A stretch of DNA of 64,000 bases from Pinus tabuliformis (Eukaryota; Streptophyta; Pinopsida; Pinales; Pinaceae), in assembly GCA_031772625.1 (NCBI GenBank), contig CM062814.1:824856757-824920756 (forward strand), written 5' to 3'. The notes under the pieces were generated by a model that did not search any database, was not told the origin of the DNA, and saw only the letters and a program-made list of their open reading frames with translations. This document shows, piece after piece, positions 9,887 through 20,872 of this stretch (position 1 is the first letter of the stretch; every line of letters begins with the position of its first letter). Both the position numbers and the translations under genes were made by a program.

Positions 9887-10876
9887 TGTTAATTTTAGAT
9901 AACAATCGTATGTTCTATGCTTAAGAGCAGTTTTACTTCAATTTACTTATTAGCCCAATATCAATATCCAGTTTAGCAATCACATCAACATGATAGTAAA
10001 ATGCAAATAGAACATAAACAATAACATTGGAAGAGAAGCCAAGACAAAAGGACACAAGATATGGCACTAGCCAGGGACAAACCCCAATGTGGGGAAACCC
10101 TTGATCAATTCTTCTTATAATTCTTGAAAAGTTCAGCAGAGAAAGAGAGTACAATATACAATTTGCACTTGCCCAATCAAAGTGAAATCTAACCAGTCAA
10201 ACAGTAGTAATAGAAAGCCCTAACTAGAAAGTCAACGTTGGTCAACAGGTCAGATTTTGACTTTCAAAACAACTCGGTCAAACTCGGTCAACTCGGCCTC
10301 CAACAGCTAGCGAAATCAGCGTAAAAACAGTTCTAAAAAGTCCAATCAAATCTGGTCAACAAAATTCAATGCAACAGTAGGCCCTTCCACTGTCAACGTT
10401 GGTCAAACAGTGGTCAAACAACCTCGGTTTTTGGGCCTAGAATTGCGGCCTACCAAAACAGAGATACCCCATACAAAACCGTAGTCAAAACTGGTTAACA
10501 CTGGTCAACAACCTTATGCAATTTTTTGTCAACGCTGGGACAAAAAAATTACAGTCCTTTCTTCGCTCGTGTGGAGAGAGAGAAGCCTCAAAAAGCCATA
10601 CACAATCAATGAAGGAGAGAAAGAGATATGTGAGTGAGTGAAGTGCCAAAGGCCTCTTGAATTTATATGCAATGTTGAGGTGCAAATTAGATGACTCGCC
10701 GACCTTGACAATTTGTCCATAATCAAAATAAATTCATAACTCCATTTGTACATGTCAGAATGGGATGATATTTAGATCAATCCTACACCTCTCGGAGTGA
10801 GGAATCCAATAAAAATATCAGTTGCCTCATATGAGTTGTCTAATGTGAAGTTTGGCCCTAGTTGCCAAATTTAACA
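9887..10876 (-). repeat. 5' LTR of element B (990 bp)
   Basis: The LTR begins TGTTAATTTT and ends AAATTTAACA on the plus strand and flanks the primer site. A TATA-like TTTATA on the plus strand (about 10662; TATAAAT on minus) is a plausible core promoter. Between about 10190 and 10530 there are more than ten GTCAA/GGTCAA words, which read TTGAC/TTGACC on the transcribed strand. It is about 230 bases longer than the partner LTR at 2848-3606. Confidence 0.85.
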
Positions 10877-12242
10877 AGGAGGAACATGTGTGTGGTTTGA
10901 TCTTGAGCTTGTTTGCTTAGTTTTCATCTTGCATGCCTTAAAATTAACACAACCTCACTTTCACAAGCTAATTTTCTGAATTTTCTTTGGTACTTATTTT
11001 CATGCTTTGCCATTTCAAGTTTAGCTTTCAAGTACAATCCTAAATCTTAGTTTTGGAAGCAGTTTATTTTATGCAAGGCATCTCATTTCAAGTAGCAAAA
11101 TTGATTTAGTTAGTTTAACAATTTGCTTCATGCGGCCTCCCGATAGGCTCATTGTTTACATGCTCATTTATTTTAATTTTTTTGCTCATTTTGCAAGCAT
11201 ATAAATTTCAAGCTTCATTGCTTTAGTTGGTTATTGGTTTATCATTTGTCAAAGCAATTACTTTCAACTTACAATTTTATATGTTTATGAAGCTTATGTA
11301 TCTTGCATTACTTTGAGCAACTATCCAAGTTATCTTGTTGAGCATATTTACTTGAAGCATTTCCATTTTTTATAAAGCACTTGTAGTCTTACTTGCATAG
11401 CATATTAGGCATTTTAATATAGTTGCATTTTTTAATTAATTTACCTCCAAGCATAAGCTTGGTTGAAAAGCATTTTGAGGGACCCCTTTCTTTCATAAAC
11501 TTGAGGGACATAGGCCCTCTTATGTGGTTAACACGGTGACCTTGCAGTCGTCCGAGCCACAGTCTCTGCAGCGCCAGAGGCATCGGGTGTGTTGTTTAAT
11601 CCAAGGAAGGTATCGTTAATATAACCGTTGTTGTCTTTCTTTTGGACCCCTTCCCCAACTCACATAAGAGACTTGTTTAGGTGCATTTCATGCTAATACA
11701 TTTTACTATTTTACTTGCAAATTATCCATGTACTTGTTATTGATGAATATGTTTTGAATTGAATACTTTATTTGGACAAATATCATTTTATTTATTTTTG
11801 CAAGTAGAGTTCTAACTTGTTTCCTTTGCAAATCATTTCCATATTGCTTCCTTATATGCTTTGAATTTGTGAATGATCATATATTTTGAAAGCATTTTTT
11901 ATATCTTGTATTGATATCATATTTTGCTAACATCTTTTGTTTGATTGACAAGATTGCTTGTGTTTCAAATTGAAACACTTAATTTTATTTTGAGCAAGTA
12001 TCATTTATTTTAATGCAATATTTGAAGGCACATATGCTTATCTCATGTGTTGATGGTTATTAAAATTTATTTCATTTTATATTGCTCATCTTATTTGCTC
12101 ACAATCTCAAGTAATCTTAATTTAACATCTCCTAGAAACCTTCTAACTTAGTTTTCCATTTAGGGACCACTCGCTTAGCAAACCTAGGAGGTAGCTTAAA
12201 CGGAGAGAGTTGGGAATAGGTAACAACCCCATCTCTTAGTCC
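10877..12242. other. AT-rich spacer without recognisable gene
   Basis: No coding domain, RNA gene or LTR boundary is recognisable here. The sequence is T-rich with many TTTGC and CATTT words. A short GC-richer patch lies near 11530-11585 (GCAGTCGTCCGAGCCACAG). It may be an old noncoding repeat, but no ends can be placed. Confidence 0.5.
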
Positions 12243-12416
12243 CAACGTTGCGAACATCTTGATAACGTCCTGATTTTATCTCGAAATCACGATTTTTTGG
12301 CCTAGCCGATGTTTGCCGATTTTTATCGAAATTTTGCTAATTTTTACTGATATTTTCCTGATTTTTACGATTTTTTGGTTGTCAATTTTATCCCGATGTC
12401 GATGTTCACAACATTG
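12243..12416. mobile_element. hAT-type MITE (174 bp)
   Basis: The segment starts CAACGTTGCGAACATC and ends GATGTTCACAACATTG, which are 16-base inverted termini with two mismatches. It is flanked by a perfect 8-bp duplication CTTAGTCC (12235-12242 and 12417-12424), the hallmark length of hAT insertions. The interior is AT-rich with repeated CGATTTTT-like words and no coding capacity. The first eight bases of its right-end terminus (CAATGTTG) match the large hAT at 47924, suggesting a related transposase. Confidence 0.88.
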
Positions 12417-12515
12417 CTTAGTCCTTACCACCAACCATACCTTGTGGGGTTAAAGGCTTTTCTCACTAACTAGTAGGTGTGTGTGTTAGGCGACAAGTGT
12501 TGACAAGGCCATTAG

Positions 12516-13762
12516 TGTTGAAGAAAGTGTAACTAGGTTTGGTCTTCATAAATGTATCTTTGATGGTTGTATTTATTCAAGAAAAGAGAAATTATTTTTA
12601 TGATATTTATCAATGAGTTTCTTGCTCATTGAAGTAGGTCAAGCACATGTTTAAGTGCTTCTAGGAAGTCAAAAGTCAATGTATTTATGTAAGACCCTTA
12701 GAGGGCATGTTACACTATGTATAAACTTGTATAAGAGTCAAAGGAATACCTCCAAGCCAAGTCCAAGTCCTCTCCATGCAACAATGTCCTCGAAATGAAG
12801 AAAAACGATGGAAAAATTCATGTCGGCCTAAAGATAGCATGTCGGCCTAATGTCGTCCTAAAGGAGGGACAATCCTCTATATATAGAGGTTGTCCACTCC
12901 CTCTCAACGTCCAACAAGCATCTCTGAAATCAGCGAGGATAGAAGCCGAGAAGAAATGAAGGGAAAACAAGTCTAAACGGTCTCCAAAGTGCAGCGAAGA
13001 AGGGAGAAGGTAAAGCGAAGATATAGGGTTGTTTCTAGGGCTAGAAATAGTCACACGTGTGAATAAAAAGGAGGTGGTATAACAAAAGGTAGAGAACAAT
13101 CCAAGAATCATCATTGTTTGGGTGAGATATTAGGCCTACTAGGCCTCCCAAGTCAAGCGAAGAAGTCTCTCTCTCTAGCGAAGGTGAAAGGACCCTAATT
13201 CTCTAAGGGTACCCTCCACACGTGGGAAAAACTAGGGCAGCAGAACAATATTACAGTCATACCTCAAGAAGGATCTCGTTTGGTCAACAAAAGAAGAAGT
13301 CTACTTGAGTAAAGGATAGAAGAAGAACATCTCTTCTAGAAGGCTCACTCAAGGAAGGTCTATCTCTAGACAAGCAACAAAGAAGGAGGACGAAGTGTTG
13401 GGGAGCAAAGTGCCGGAAGGAGGAAGTCTATGTGCCGGGAACAAAGTGCAGAATAGAGGAAGGACTTGACTTGTGCTTGGAGGACATCCTAGTCAAGGGT
13501 CTAGGGTTTGGCATTGATCAATAAGAAGCTTCAATAAGAGAAACTTACCAAAGGGTTTTCCTCTCTAAGAGAGAGAGGTTTTGGCCCTGGCAGAGAGCCA
13601 ACATCTATGTTCTTGTCTTTATGTTTTTGGTAGTAGTTTGATGAAACACACACACTAATAATAAGAAGAAGATCAAGCTAAGATAATTGTAAAAGTGCTT
13701 CACAAATTGTTATCAAGTCAAGAAGAATCCTAATATACATCATTGCCCTTGATTCTTCAACA
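12516..13762 (+). repeat. 5' LTR of element C (1247 bp)
   Basis: Starts TGTTGAAGAAAG after the duplication ATTAG and ends TTCTTCAACA at the primer site. A TATA-like TATATATAGAGG lies near 12880, so transcription probably starts shortly after it. The opening TGTAACTAGGTTTGGTCTTCATAA is close to the LTR start of G. Confidence 0.88.
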
Positions 13763-13779
13763 TGGTATTAGAGCTAAGG
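13763..13779 (+). other. Primer binding site of element C
   Basis: Reads TGGTATTAGAGCTAAGG directly after the 5' LTR, the initiator tRNA-Met pattern with one change in the first twelve bases. The equivalent site in G reads TGGTATCAAAGCTAAGG, another link between the two elements. Confidence 0.8.
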
Positions 13780-14100
13780 TGACACATCAAGGAAAGGGCA
13801 TCTCAAGAACACTCATCAAGAAAGGACATCTACAAAAGTTGAAGCATCAATCCAAGAAGTCTCAATCACTTCAGGGACAAAAAGGTCTACCTTCTATCAT
13901 TCATCAAGGAAGACTACAAAGCAAGAAGAGCAAATCAAAGAAGGACCTACATCAAGCTACAAGTCATCAAGCAAATCTCATTGTCAAGCAAGTCCACTTG
14001 GAGAAAGAAACTTGAAGAACATCAAGGTCTAAGGAAGGCAAGCCATCAAGTCTTCAAGGAGAAAGCAAGTCTACTACATCTCAAAATCTATCAAGTAAGT

Positions 14101-14968
14101 ATGTCCCCTTTTGAATATACATTAGTGTCTTTTTGGAAGGAAAGCAATAAATTGGTAGGTACCGATAACTTTCTTGCATGGAAGAAGAGGACTGATTTAC
14201 TTCTCAAGGAGAATGAACTCCTAGAACACATCAAAGGGAATGTTACTATTCATGCTAAGGAACAAACTCAAGCCTTAGCCAAATACAATAAGGATGAGAC
14301 AAGAGCTCAAAGGATTCTAGTAGAATCCATCAAAGACTCTCATTCTTTATGTCTCCAAACTTGAAACATCAAAAGAAATCTATGATAAACTAGTAGAGCT
14401 ATTCTCGGTAAGCACAGATGGAGAAGTGATATCTCTACGAAATGAATTGTACAAGATGAAGATATCAAAGGAAGGAATAGCTCCCTACTTCATGAAGATC
14501 TCTGAGATGAGGGATCAACTTCAAGAGCTAGGGGAAGCCATTTCTGACAGAGAAATGACAATTGTAGTACACAATGCTCTACCTGAGGATTGGAGCAACT
14601 TCACATCAAGCATATATGCCAAGAAGGAAGCCACCCCACTAAGTGAAATGTGGTCTCTATGCAAGATAGAGGAAACAAGACTCAAAGCAAAAGAGGATGT
14701 GGGATCAAAGGAGCAAGCATTTGCTACCATGGCCAAGAGAAACAGAAAATTTGGCAAATTTGTTCCACGAAGAACAAAGAACAAAGATATGTCCAAAATC
14801 CAATGCTATGGATGGCAAGAATATGGACACTACAAAAGGAATTGTCCTAAACTAAAGAAGGACAACAACAACAAAAGAAAAAGGGAAGAAGCTCATGTGA
14901 CTCAAGAAATGAAAGAAGAAGACAAGAAGCAAAAGAAGGAAGATCCTCTGGATCTCTACTATGACTAA
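14101..14968 (+). pseudogene. gag: Copia Gag, element C
   Basis: The first ATG at 14101 (MSPFEYTLV) opens a UBN2-type Gag: NFLAWKKRTDLLLKENELL, then TSKEIYDKLVELFS and GLPEDW-like NALPEDWSNF. A frameshift at about 14345, best explained by loss of two bases in a CTCTC run, splits the frame; the rest is open from 14360 to 14968. The zinc knuckle reads CYGWQEYGHYKRNC: the second Cys is replaced by Trp. The tail is Lys/Glu-rich and ends DLYYD with TAA, with no protease behind it. This is the only coding region of C. Confidence 0.85.
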
Positions 14969-16848
14969 GTCTACTTATTTAAGTCTTCTTTCAAAATTTT
15001 GAGTAGTATAGGAGCATGTAGGAATATAATAAAATTGCATGGCTAGAAACATATTCTAGAATCTAGAGGCATGATGTGCATAGAGTTCAAAATACTCATG
15101 TAGAAGGAGCATTTATAATAGAAAAAAATGCATGGATAGAAATATCTTCTAGAATATAGGAGCATGGTAGATATAGCTCAACATATTCATATAAAAGGAG
15201 CATACCTAGTATAGGACCTCATCCACAATGAAATAAAATTGATCATAATTAAGAATCTTAGAAGACCTCCATCATCAAAAGAAAGAAACATTTGTAGTGT
15301 AAGGGTCTTCAAGATCCTATGATGGAATCTTCATAAGAGGATTCATAAACAAAAGCAGATGTCTCATTGGGAATCCCATTCATGGGATTCAAGAAAAGGA
15401 TGATATGTAGGCAAGCTAAGATGAAGCAAGAAGGGCCACACCAAGGACAGCCAAATGAAGCTAAGATGATCAAAGGAGAATGAAGATGAGGTATGCATCA
15501 AAGTTTAGTCATGTTATCATTTGTATATTATTGAGTTATGGGAATAGTTCTATAACATGATCAAGTATGAAAGAATCTCTTTCACCAATGACATGTTCGA
15601 AGGCATGTACTACAATGCAATGAAGGTCAACAAAAAGAAATACTCACATAAGGAGTATAAGATCGCTGACTAAGAAGTAAGTGAAAAAGGAATGCTGACT
15701 AATCCTAGAAGAAAGCAATGAAGAAGTGCTCCCACAAGGAGCATAAGGTGGTTGACTAATCTATCCAAGAAGAAGAAAGTGAAGAAAGAGATCAAGCATG
15801 TGAAGAACACCATGATCACAAAGAGTCACTATCTGACAAAGATCCATTGAAGACATCTCTTGAAAGAAGGCAAGACAACTCTGACTAAGAAAGGAAAAGA
15901 TCAAAGGACCCTTGACACCTATGAAGACCTTGGAGATATGAAAGGCGCAGATAACTGATTCTACTCTACAAAGATGTCATGATGAAGAAGCCATCCAGCA
16001 AAAGCACCTTTTAATGTTGAAGCAATATCAGGATGAAGTCATGAAGGACTACTAGATCAAAGCATGGGAATAAACAAGTACAAAGAAGCATCCATGTGAA
16101 TAGTAGTTTGAAGCATAGACAAGATGACAAGGAATAATCAGATGACAAGTGAACCTGATATGTGACAAGAAGGCCACTTTCCACAAAGGAAGCAATGACA
16201 TGACAAAAGGAAGGAAAGTGATCGATGGATGGTGCCCTACGAAGAAGAAGTTCGAACGAAGACTTCATGACATCAAAGGAAGGAAGGAGTTCAAGCAGCT
16301 GGAGGACCCACAAAGAAGAAGTTGTTGATGAATGGACAAGTCCTTAGCTAAGAGGGAGTTATAACAAGTTCCCAATTACAGAGGAACTTGGACAAGTACC
16401 TTGTAAGAGGATACTTGGGCATGTCTTCCTCAATTGAGAGGAGTGATAGACACAACATTCTTGTCTTCACTTGGGAAGAAAGAATGGGAGGATTGGGTAA
16501 TCATCTAGCATCTGATACTCTTTGAGGATGTGTAGGGCATCCAAGACAAGAGTAGGCAAGAGGATTGATATTCTTTGAGGACTAGGAACCCAAGACAAGA
16601 ATAGTCCTAGAAGGTATGTGCCTTGAGAGACAATGATAAAGTTGTCTATAAATCATTGGTCTTGCCAGCATTGTAGCTCATGGTCTCATGGAGAGATGGA
16701 GTTGTTAGTCAAGGCCTTGCACTGTAACAGTGTTGATTGATATGATGCTATAACAGATCGATTGCAAATCTGGTTTCTCTTATGTGAATTCTTCAAGATT
16801 GAAAAATAGCCAAACACCTTGTAATGATTTATGAATACCTCCCTAGTT
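14969..16848 (+). other. Noncoding interior of element C
   Basis: No pol domain is recognisable in six frames across 1.9 kb. The DNA is purine-rich with many GAAGAAG and CATCAAAG words. From about 16450 to 16857 it matches, in the same element orientation, the 3' noncoding region of G (42387-42760 reversed), for example CCAAGACAAGAATAGTCCTA and the AATACCTCCCTAGTTAAGAG end. Thus the 3' noncoding end is shared with a pol-bearing relative while pol itself is absent. Confidence 0.7.
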
Positions 16849-16857
16849 AAGAGGGAG
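16849..16857 (+). other. Polypurine tract of element C
   Basis: AAGAGGGAG directly precedes the 3' LTR start TGTTGAAG. The longer surrounding text CCTCCCTAGTTAAGAGGGAG is also present, reversed, at G's 3' end. Confidence 0.8.
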
Positions 16858-17149
16858 TGTTGAAGAAAGTGTAACTAGGTTCGGTCTTCATAAATGCAGC
16901 TTTGATATTTGTATTTATTCAAGAAAAGAGGAATTATTTTTATGATATTTATCAATGAGTTTCTTGCTCATTGAAGTAGGTCAAGCACATGTTTAAGTGC
17001 TTCAAGGGCATGTTACACTGTATAAAATTGCATGAGAGTCACAAGAATACCTCCAAGCAAAGTCCAAGTCCTCTCCATGCAACAATGTCCTCCAAATGAA
17101 GCAAAACAATGGAAAAATTCATGTCGGCCTAAAGATAGCATGTCGGCCT
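16858..17149 (+). repeat. 3' LTR of element C, left part
   Basis: Matches the 5' LTR from its first base up to the repeated ATGTCGGCCT words (12810-12850 equivalent). It is cut at the GGCCT target site, where element 3 is inserted. It lacks a short stretch present in the 5' LTR (the AGGAAGTCAAAAGTCAATG block near 12665). Confidence 0.88.
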
Positions 17150-20100
17150 TGTTGTCGCACAAATTGACACGACAATGCTCAGACCAGGGGCTGTCATTCT
17201 GATCCCCAATCTCTTCGTTTAAGCCTGTCTCCCGCGGCTAAGGGGGGTAGACCCTATGAGGTGATAAAGACCAACAGTCGACCAGTTGGGTTGGGAGACA
17301 CGAAGAAACAAGCACTAAATTTATTTTGTTAAGTTAAAAGACCAGTGCCTTGTGGGTTTGATGTTTAAACAGTTATTTACTAGATGTTGCAGAGATGTAA
17401 ACCATGTACAGCAATCATCAAATAACTTGAATGATGCAAGATATCCAGTAAAACCACGATGTTCTTATAATGATTAAAGCTCAATAACGATAATTTTAAA
17501 CCATGATGATGCACAACCGCGTAATTTTAAACGCTAACCAGATATCACATTTATGATGATTCAAGCATGCTAAATCTCACAAAAAAAAGATAAACATTAA
17601 TTCCACATCGAAAATTTTAGCCTTAGCAAAAAAGATAAAACATGATAAATCTCAGAGCTAATACTTGAATCTGGCAAAAATATTTCCACATTTTTTTTTT
17701 TTTTTAATTTTTATGATTGAAATCTTAAATTTAAAATGAAAAATTCACCAAACAAAATCTAATTTAAAACAAAAAATTATTTTTTATATTTTTTATAAAG
17801 AAAAATAAAATAAAAAAGAAAACATAAAACTAAAACTAAATCTAAACTAAAAAGAAAACTATTAAAAATAAAAATGAACCCCTTTTTCCTTTTTATATAT
17901 TTTTCATTTAAAAAAAGAATTTAAACTAAAACAAAAGATATCTAAATCTAAAACTTAAAATATATACATACATGTATATATAACCTAAGTCAAAGAAACA
18001 TAAAAAAAATGAAATTTAATACATATCAAAATCTAAACAAATTTAAAGCATATCGAATTTCTATTTGAATTTTTTTATAAAGTCAAAACGAATCATAGAA
18101 AGGGACTAACGCTATGAAATTAAAAAAAAACTGAAATAAAAGACTAAATCTACGCTAAACTTACCTGATTACGTTGAAACCAGAACAGGGATGCTTTCTA
18201 CGCAATAGCGTAAATAAAAGACGATTCGACCGACGCTTTTCGCATGAATCGGGATTTTTTACCTGGTGTCCACGGGAGAAAAGCCTGATCCTTGCCCAGT
18301 CTCAGGGAGCTTCAATCGATTTTCTGTATGGACGAGTGCGGGCCACAACAATTTCGATGGAGATATTATGCAGTGAAAGGCGCAAAGATCGATTGATACG
18401 CTTTCCCTTAGCGTTTTACAAGAAATCGAATTTACGTGGCAAGTATGTGCAGGTGAGGGGAAATATGGAAGCGGCTGAGCAGGTGGAGGTTGGAGCTGCT
18501 TGAAGAGTAGCGAATGCAGAAATAGCGTGAACAGGCAAGCGACGGATTTGGAGCAGAAAAACATGTTGGTGGGCAGTGAATTTTCTGTGGGCAGCTTGAT
18601 GTAAACTCGATTGTGGAATGGGGAACAGCGCGAGGGCCACTGACCTGCATGTAATGCCTCTGGACGGCGGTGATTACAAACTCAGATGGCAACAATAAAA
18701 TTTTGAAATGCAGGCTGGAAACTGACGTTGGACGGGCATAGAACCTCAACGCTGGTTTAGTGAAGGCGCAGGAATGCTGAGGCTGCAAGCAAACGTTGAA
18801 GGCAGGAGAAAAATGAAAGCGTAGAAAACCCCACGCGTATGATGAAACTCAACACAGAATTGCTTGCAAATGGGGAGATACACTGCACACAGATGGCTGG
18901 GCAGCGGCAAATGGTAGCGTTGAGGATCAAGGATGGAGCCACGACATAGCACTTTGCTACCCTCAGAAATTTTGATCAATGTGAACCTCAAACCCTAGCT
19001 GTGAAAGCTGGAAATCCTTGCTCCGTCAAATCTGTAACCTGAAAAACAATTGAAACTGAAACCCTTGGACAGCGAAACGGCGCAGATAAACCTTGGAAAT
19101 CTTCAGAAACCCTACAACCTGGAAGAAAAAATCACCCAAAAATGATATGTGCATAAAACAAAAACTGAAAACCCTAAACCCAAAAAAAAAAAAAATTTAC
19201 ATTATTTACAAACTGAAAGCTCTTGGGAAGTCAGATTTATCAATAATCACAGTAATATTATCAGAAATTAATTTTAATGTAAAACGCTTAAGAAAACCCT
19301 GCATGCATTCATAAAAAATATTTCGAATGATAAGCCCGGGATCAAGAACTGGCTGGGCTCTTTCAGAAAACACAACCCGGGAGTTGGCTGGTTCAGCCGA
19401 GAACTTCCCCTAATGCCCGGTAATCTAAAAAAAAGGATTTCCTGCATAGCTTAAACTCAACCATCAACATAGAAGGATAAAACAATAGTGAAACCCCGAT
19501 CAAATGGAGATACCTGCCACTATATTTCAGAATCTAAACTATCATTCAAACCCCAAAGATCAGACAAGATACTTGTGCCTAGATCAATCTTCATTAAGCT
19601 ATCAATGTATCATTAATGGCTGAAAATAAAATTATGCAGAACAAATAGAACAATCTTACAGCATTTTCAGAAGAGTAACACCAGCAAGATTTTTAACCCC
19701 AAAGTCTTCTTTATTGCACAAAAAATGACTACAAGAGAGCTTTTTAGCACCAGACTCTCAGATCCAATCTAACATCAAATGACCCCTAGCACCCTATTTA
19801 AAGGAAAAATCCCCAACAACTAGTTCGAGTGATCCATGTCAAACTAATCTCGACCGTCGATGAGGATCAAGACATCTTTTAATCTCATCCGACGAATTTT
19901 TTAGTACATTAAAAATTGAAATTGTGCATTTATTTACTCAAAAATATTATTATTTTATTATTTTTATCTAAATTTTTATTTATTTATTTTAATTTATTTT
20001 ATAAATTTTATTATTTTATTATTTTTTATTTTTTTTAAATTTTTATTTTTTAGTTATTTTTTTAATTTTTAATTTATTTTTAAATGGATCCTCGAACTTA

Positions 20101-20619
20101 GCCTTTGGAGAAATCACCTAGGACCTAGGACTTAGGACTTATGAGGGGATTAAAACATTTTCTAACCCTCAAAACACTTTACATCATGACTTCCACAATT
20201 TTACATCTCAGGGGGAGAACCCATTTGACATAGACCCTCATAAACCACCCAGTTCTGCGACACAACTATAATCTAGCAGATTAACACACTAGGATTCTCC
20301 TAAGATTCTAATGACAAAATCCATTCCGGCTTTGGGGTTAGGCTTAAGGAAAACTCTGCCGATCATGGGATCGGTGAGACGAAAAACCTTCCGAAACGTA
20401 GATTATCACTTAGAAAATTGGGTCCACCTAGGCAATTTACATACATGACTCATATCTGCTAAGGTTATTTACAATTTATACATGCGACTGGGTTTACAAC
20501 ATAAATTGATCAAGCTGTTGATGACTGTCGAATGGCACGAACATGTCGATCAAGCGCTATCCTTTTTTTGCGAAGAATAGGGGGTGTACTACTGGGAAGT
20601 TGACATGTAGTGGTCAACA
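17150..20619 (-). repeat. 3' LTR of element 3 (3470 bp)
   Basis: It matches the partner LTR over nearly all its length but carries about 140 extra bases (near 18990-19140) and a local replacement near 17500. There AATTTTAAACCATGATGATG stands where the partner and element 4 keep an ATATCC(A/G)GC block. It includes a T/A-rich tract at 17690-18010 and another at 19970-20080. Reading frames inside it, such as 18174-18503, show no recognisable domain. Confidence 0.85.
17226..17300. other. Inverted-repeat hairpin near the LTR edge (element 3, left LTR)
   Basis: TGTCTCCC at 17226-17233 pairs with GGGAGACA at 17293-17300. Inside lies CCAAC...GTTGG around GTCGAC, here weakened by one change (CCAACAG). 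The same structure is found at 22593-22667, 53547-53619 and 58552-58624. In the transcribed direction it sits in the U5 part close to the primer site. Confidence 0.7.
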
Positions 20620-20872
20620 TCTGGCTCCACTTGGGGACACGTTGCTGCACTGTAGGAATGTGAGAATCCAGAATCTGCACCCATGCAACACACAACAAAA
20701 CATAAGTAGTGTCCATCAAAAAATTATCATATAACATTAAGCACAAGAAAGATATACGCTCGTCATTTATTAACTAATCTAGAAAAGCAAATCTAATCCT
20801 AAAACAGAAATGAAAGTGCTGAAATGACAAGGAGTAGCGTTAGAAATACAATACAAAGGATGCCCCATGGCA
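20620..20872 (-). other. Element 3 segment between gag and 3' LTR
   Basis: About 250 noncoding bases separate the Gag stop region from the 3' LTR. The minus strand ends CCCCAAGTGGAGCCAGA before TGTTGACC, a poor polypurine tract. Element 4 has CCCCAAGTAGAGCCAAA at the same place. Confidence 0.6.

Larger units (their letters stand above)
2848..10876 (-). mobile_element. Ty1/copia element B, full-length but degraded
   Basis: On the minus strand the order is 5' LTR (9887-10876), primer site, gag, a displaced 3' untranslated segment, the rest of gag with pre-integrase, integrase, reverse transcriptase (split by a solo LTR), RNase H, 3' untranslated region, polypurine tract and 3' LTR (2848-3606). 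INT before RT identifies Ty1/copia. Multiple stops and frameshifts make it inactive. The flank at 10877 is AGGAG; the matching left duplication would lie beyond A and is not visible. Confidence 0.85.

Noticed and set aside
13743-14015. A Lys/Gln/His-rich 90-codon frame before gag in C
   Set aside because: It begins inside the LTR/primer site and is a low-complexity CATCAAG-type leader; Gag starts at 14101.
17690-18010. A/T-rich tracts as a possible replication origin or matrix attachment site
   Set aside because: Such tracts recur in every giant LTR copy; base composition alone is not evidence of function.
18174-18503. A 109-codon plus-strand frame kept in both LTRs of element 3 (also 23568-23897)
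   Set aside because: The two copies are LTR copies of one another, so conservation is automatic. Element 4 LTRs lack the frame and no domain is visible.
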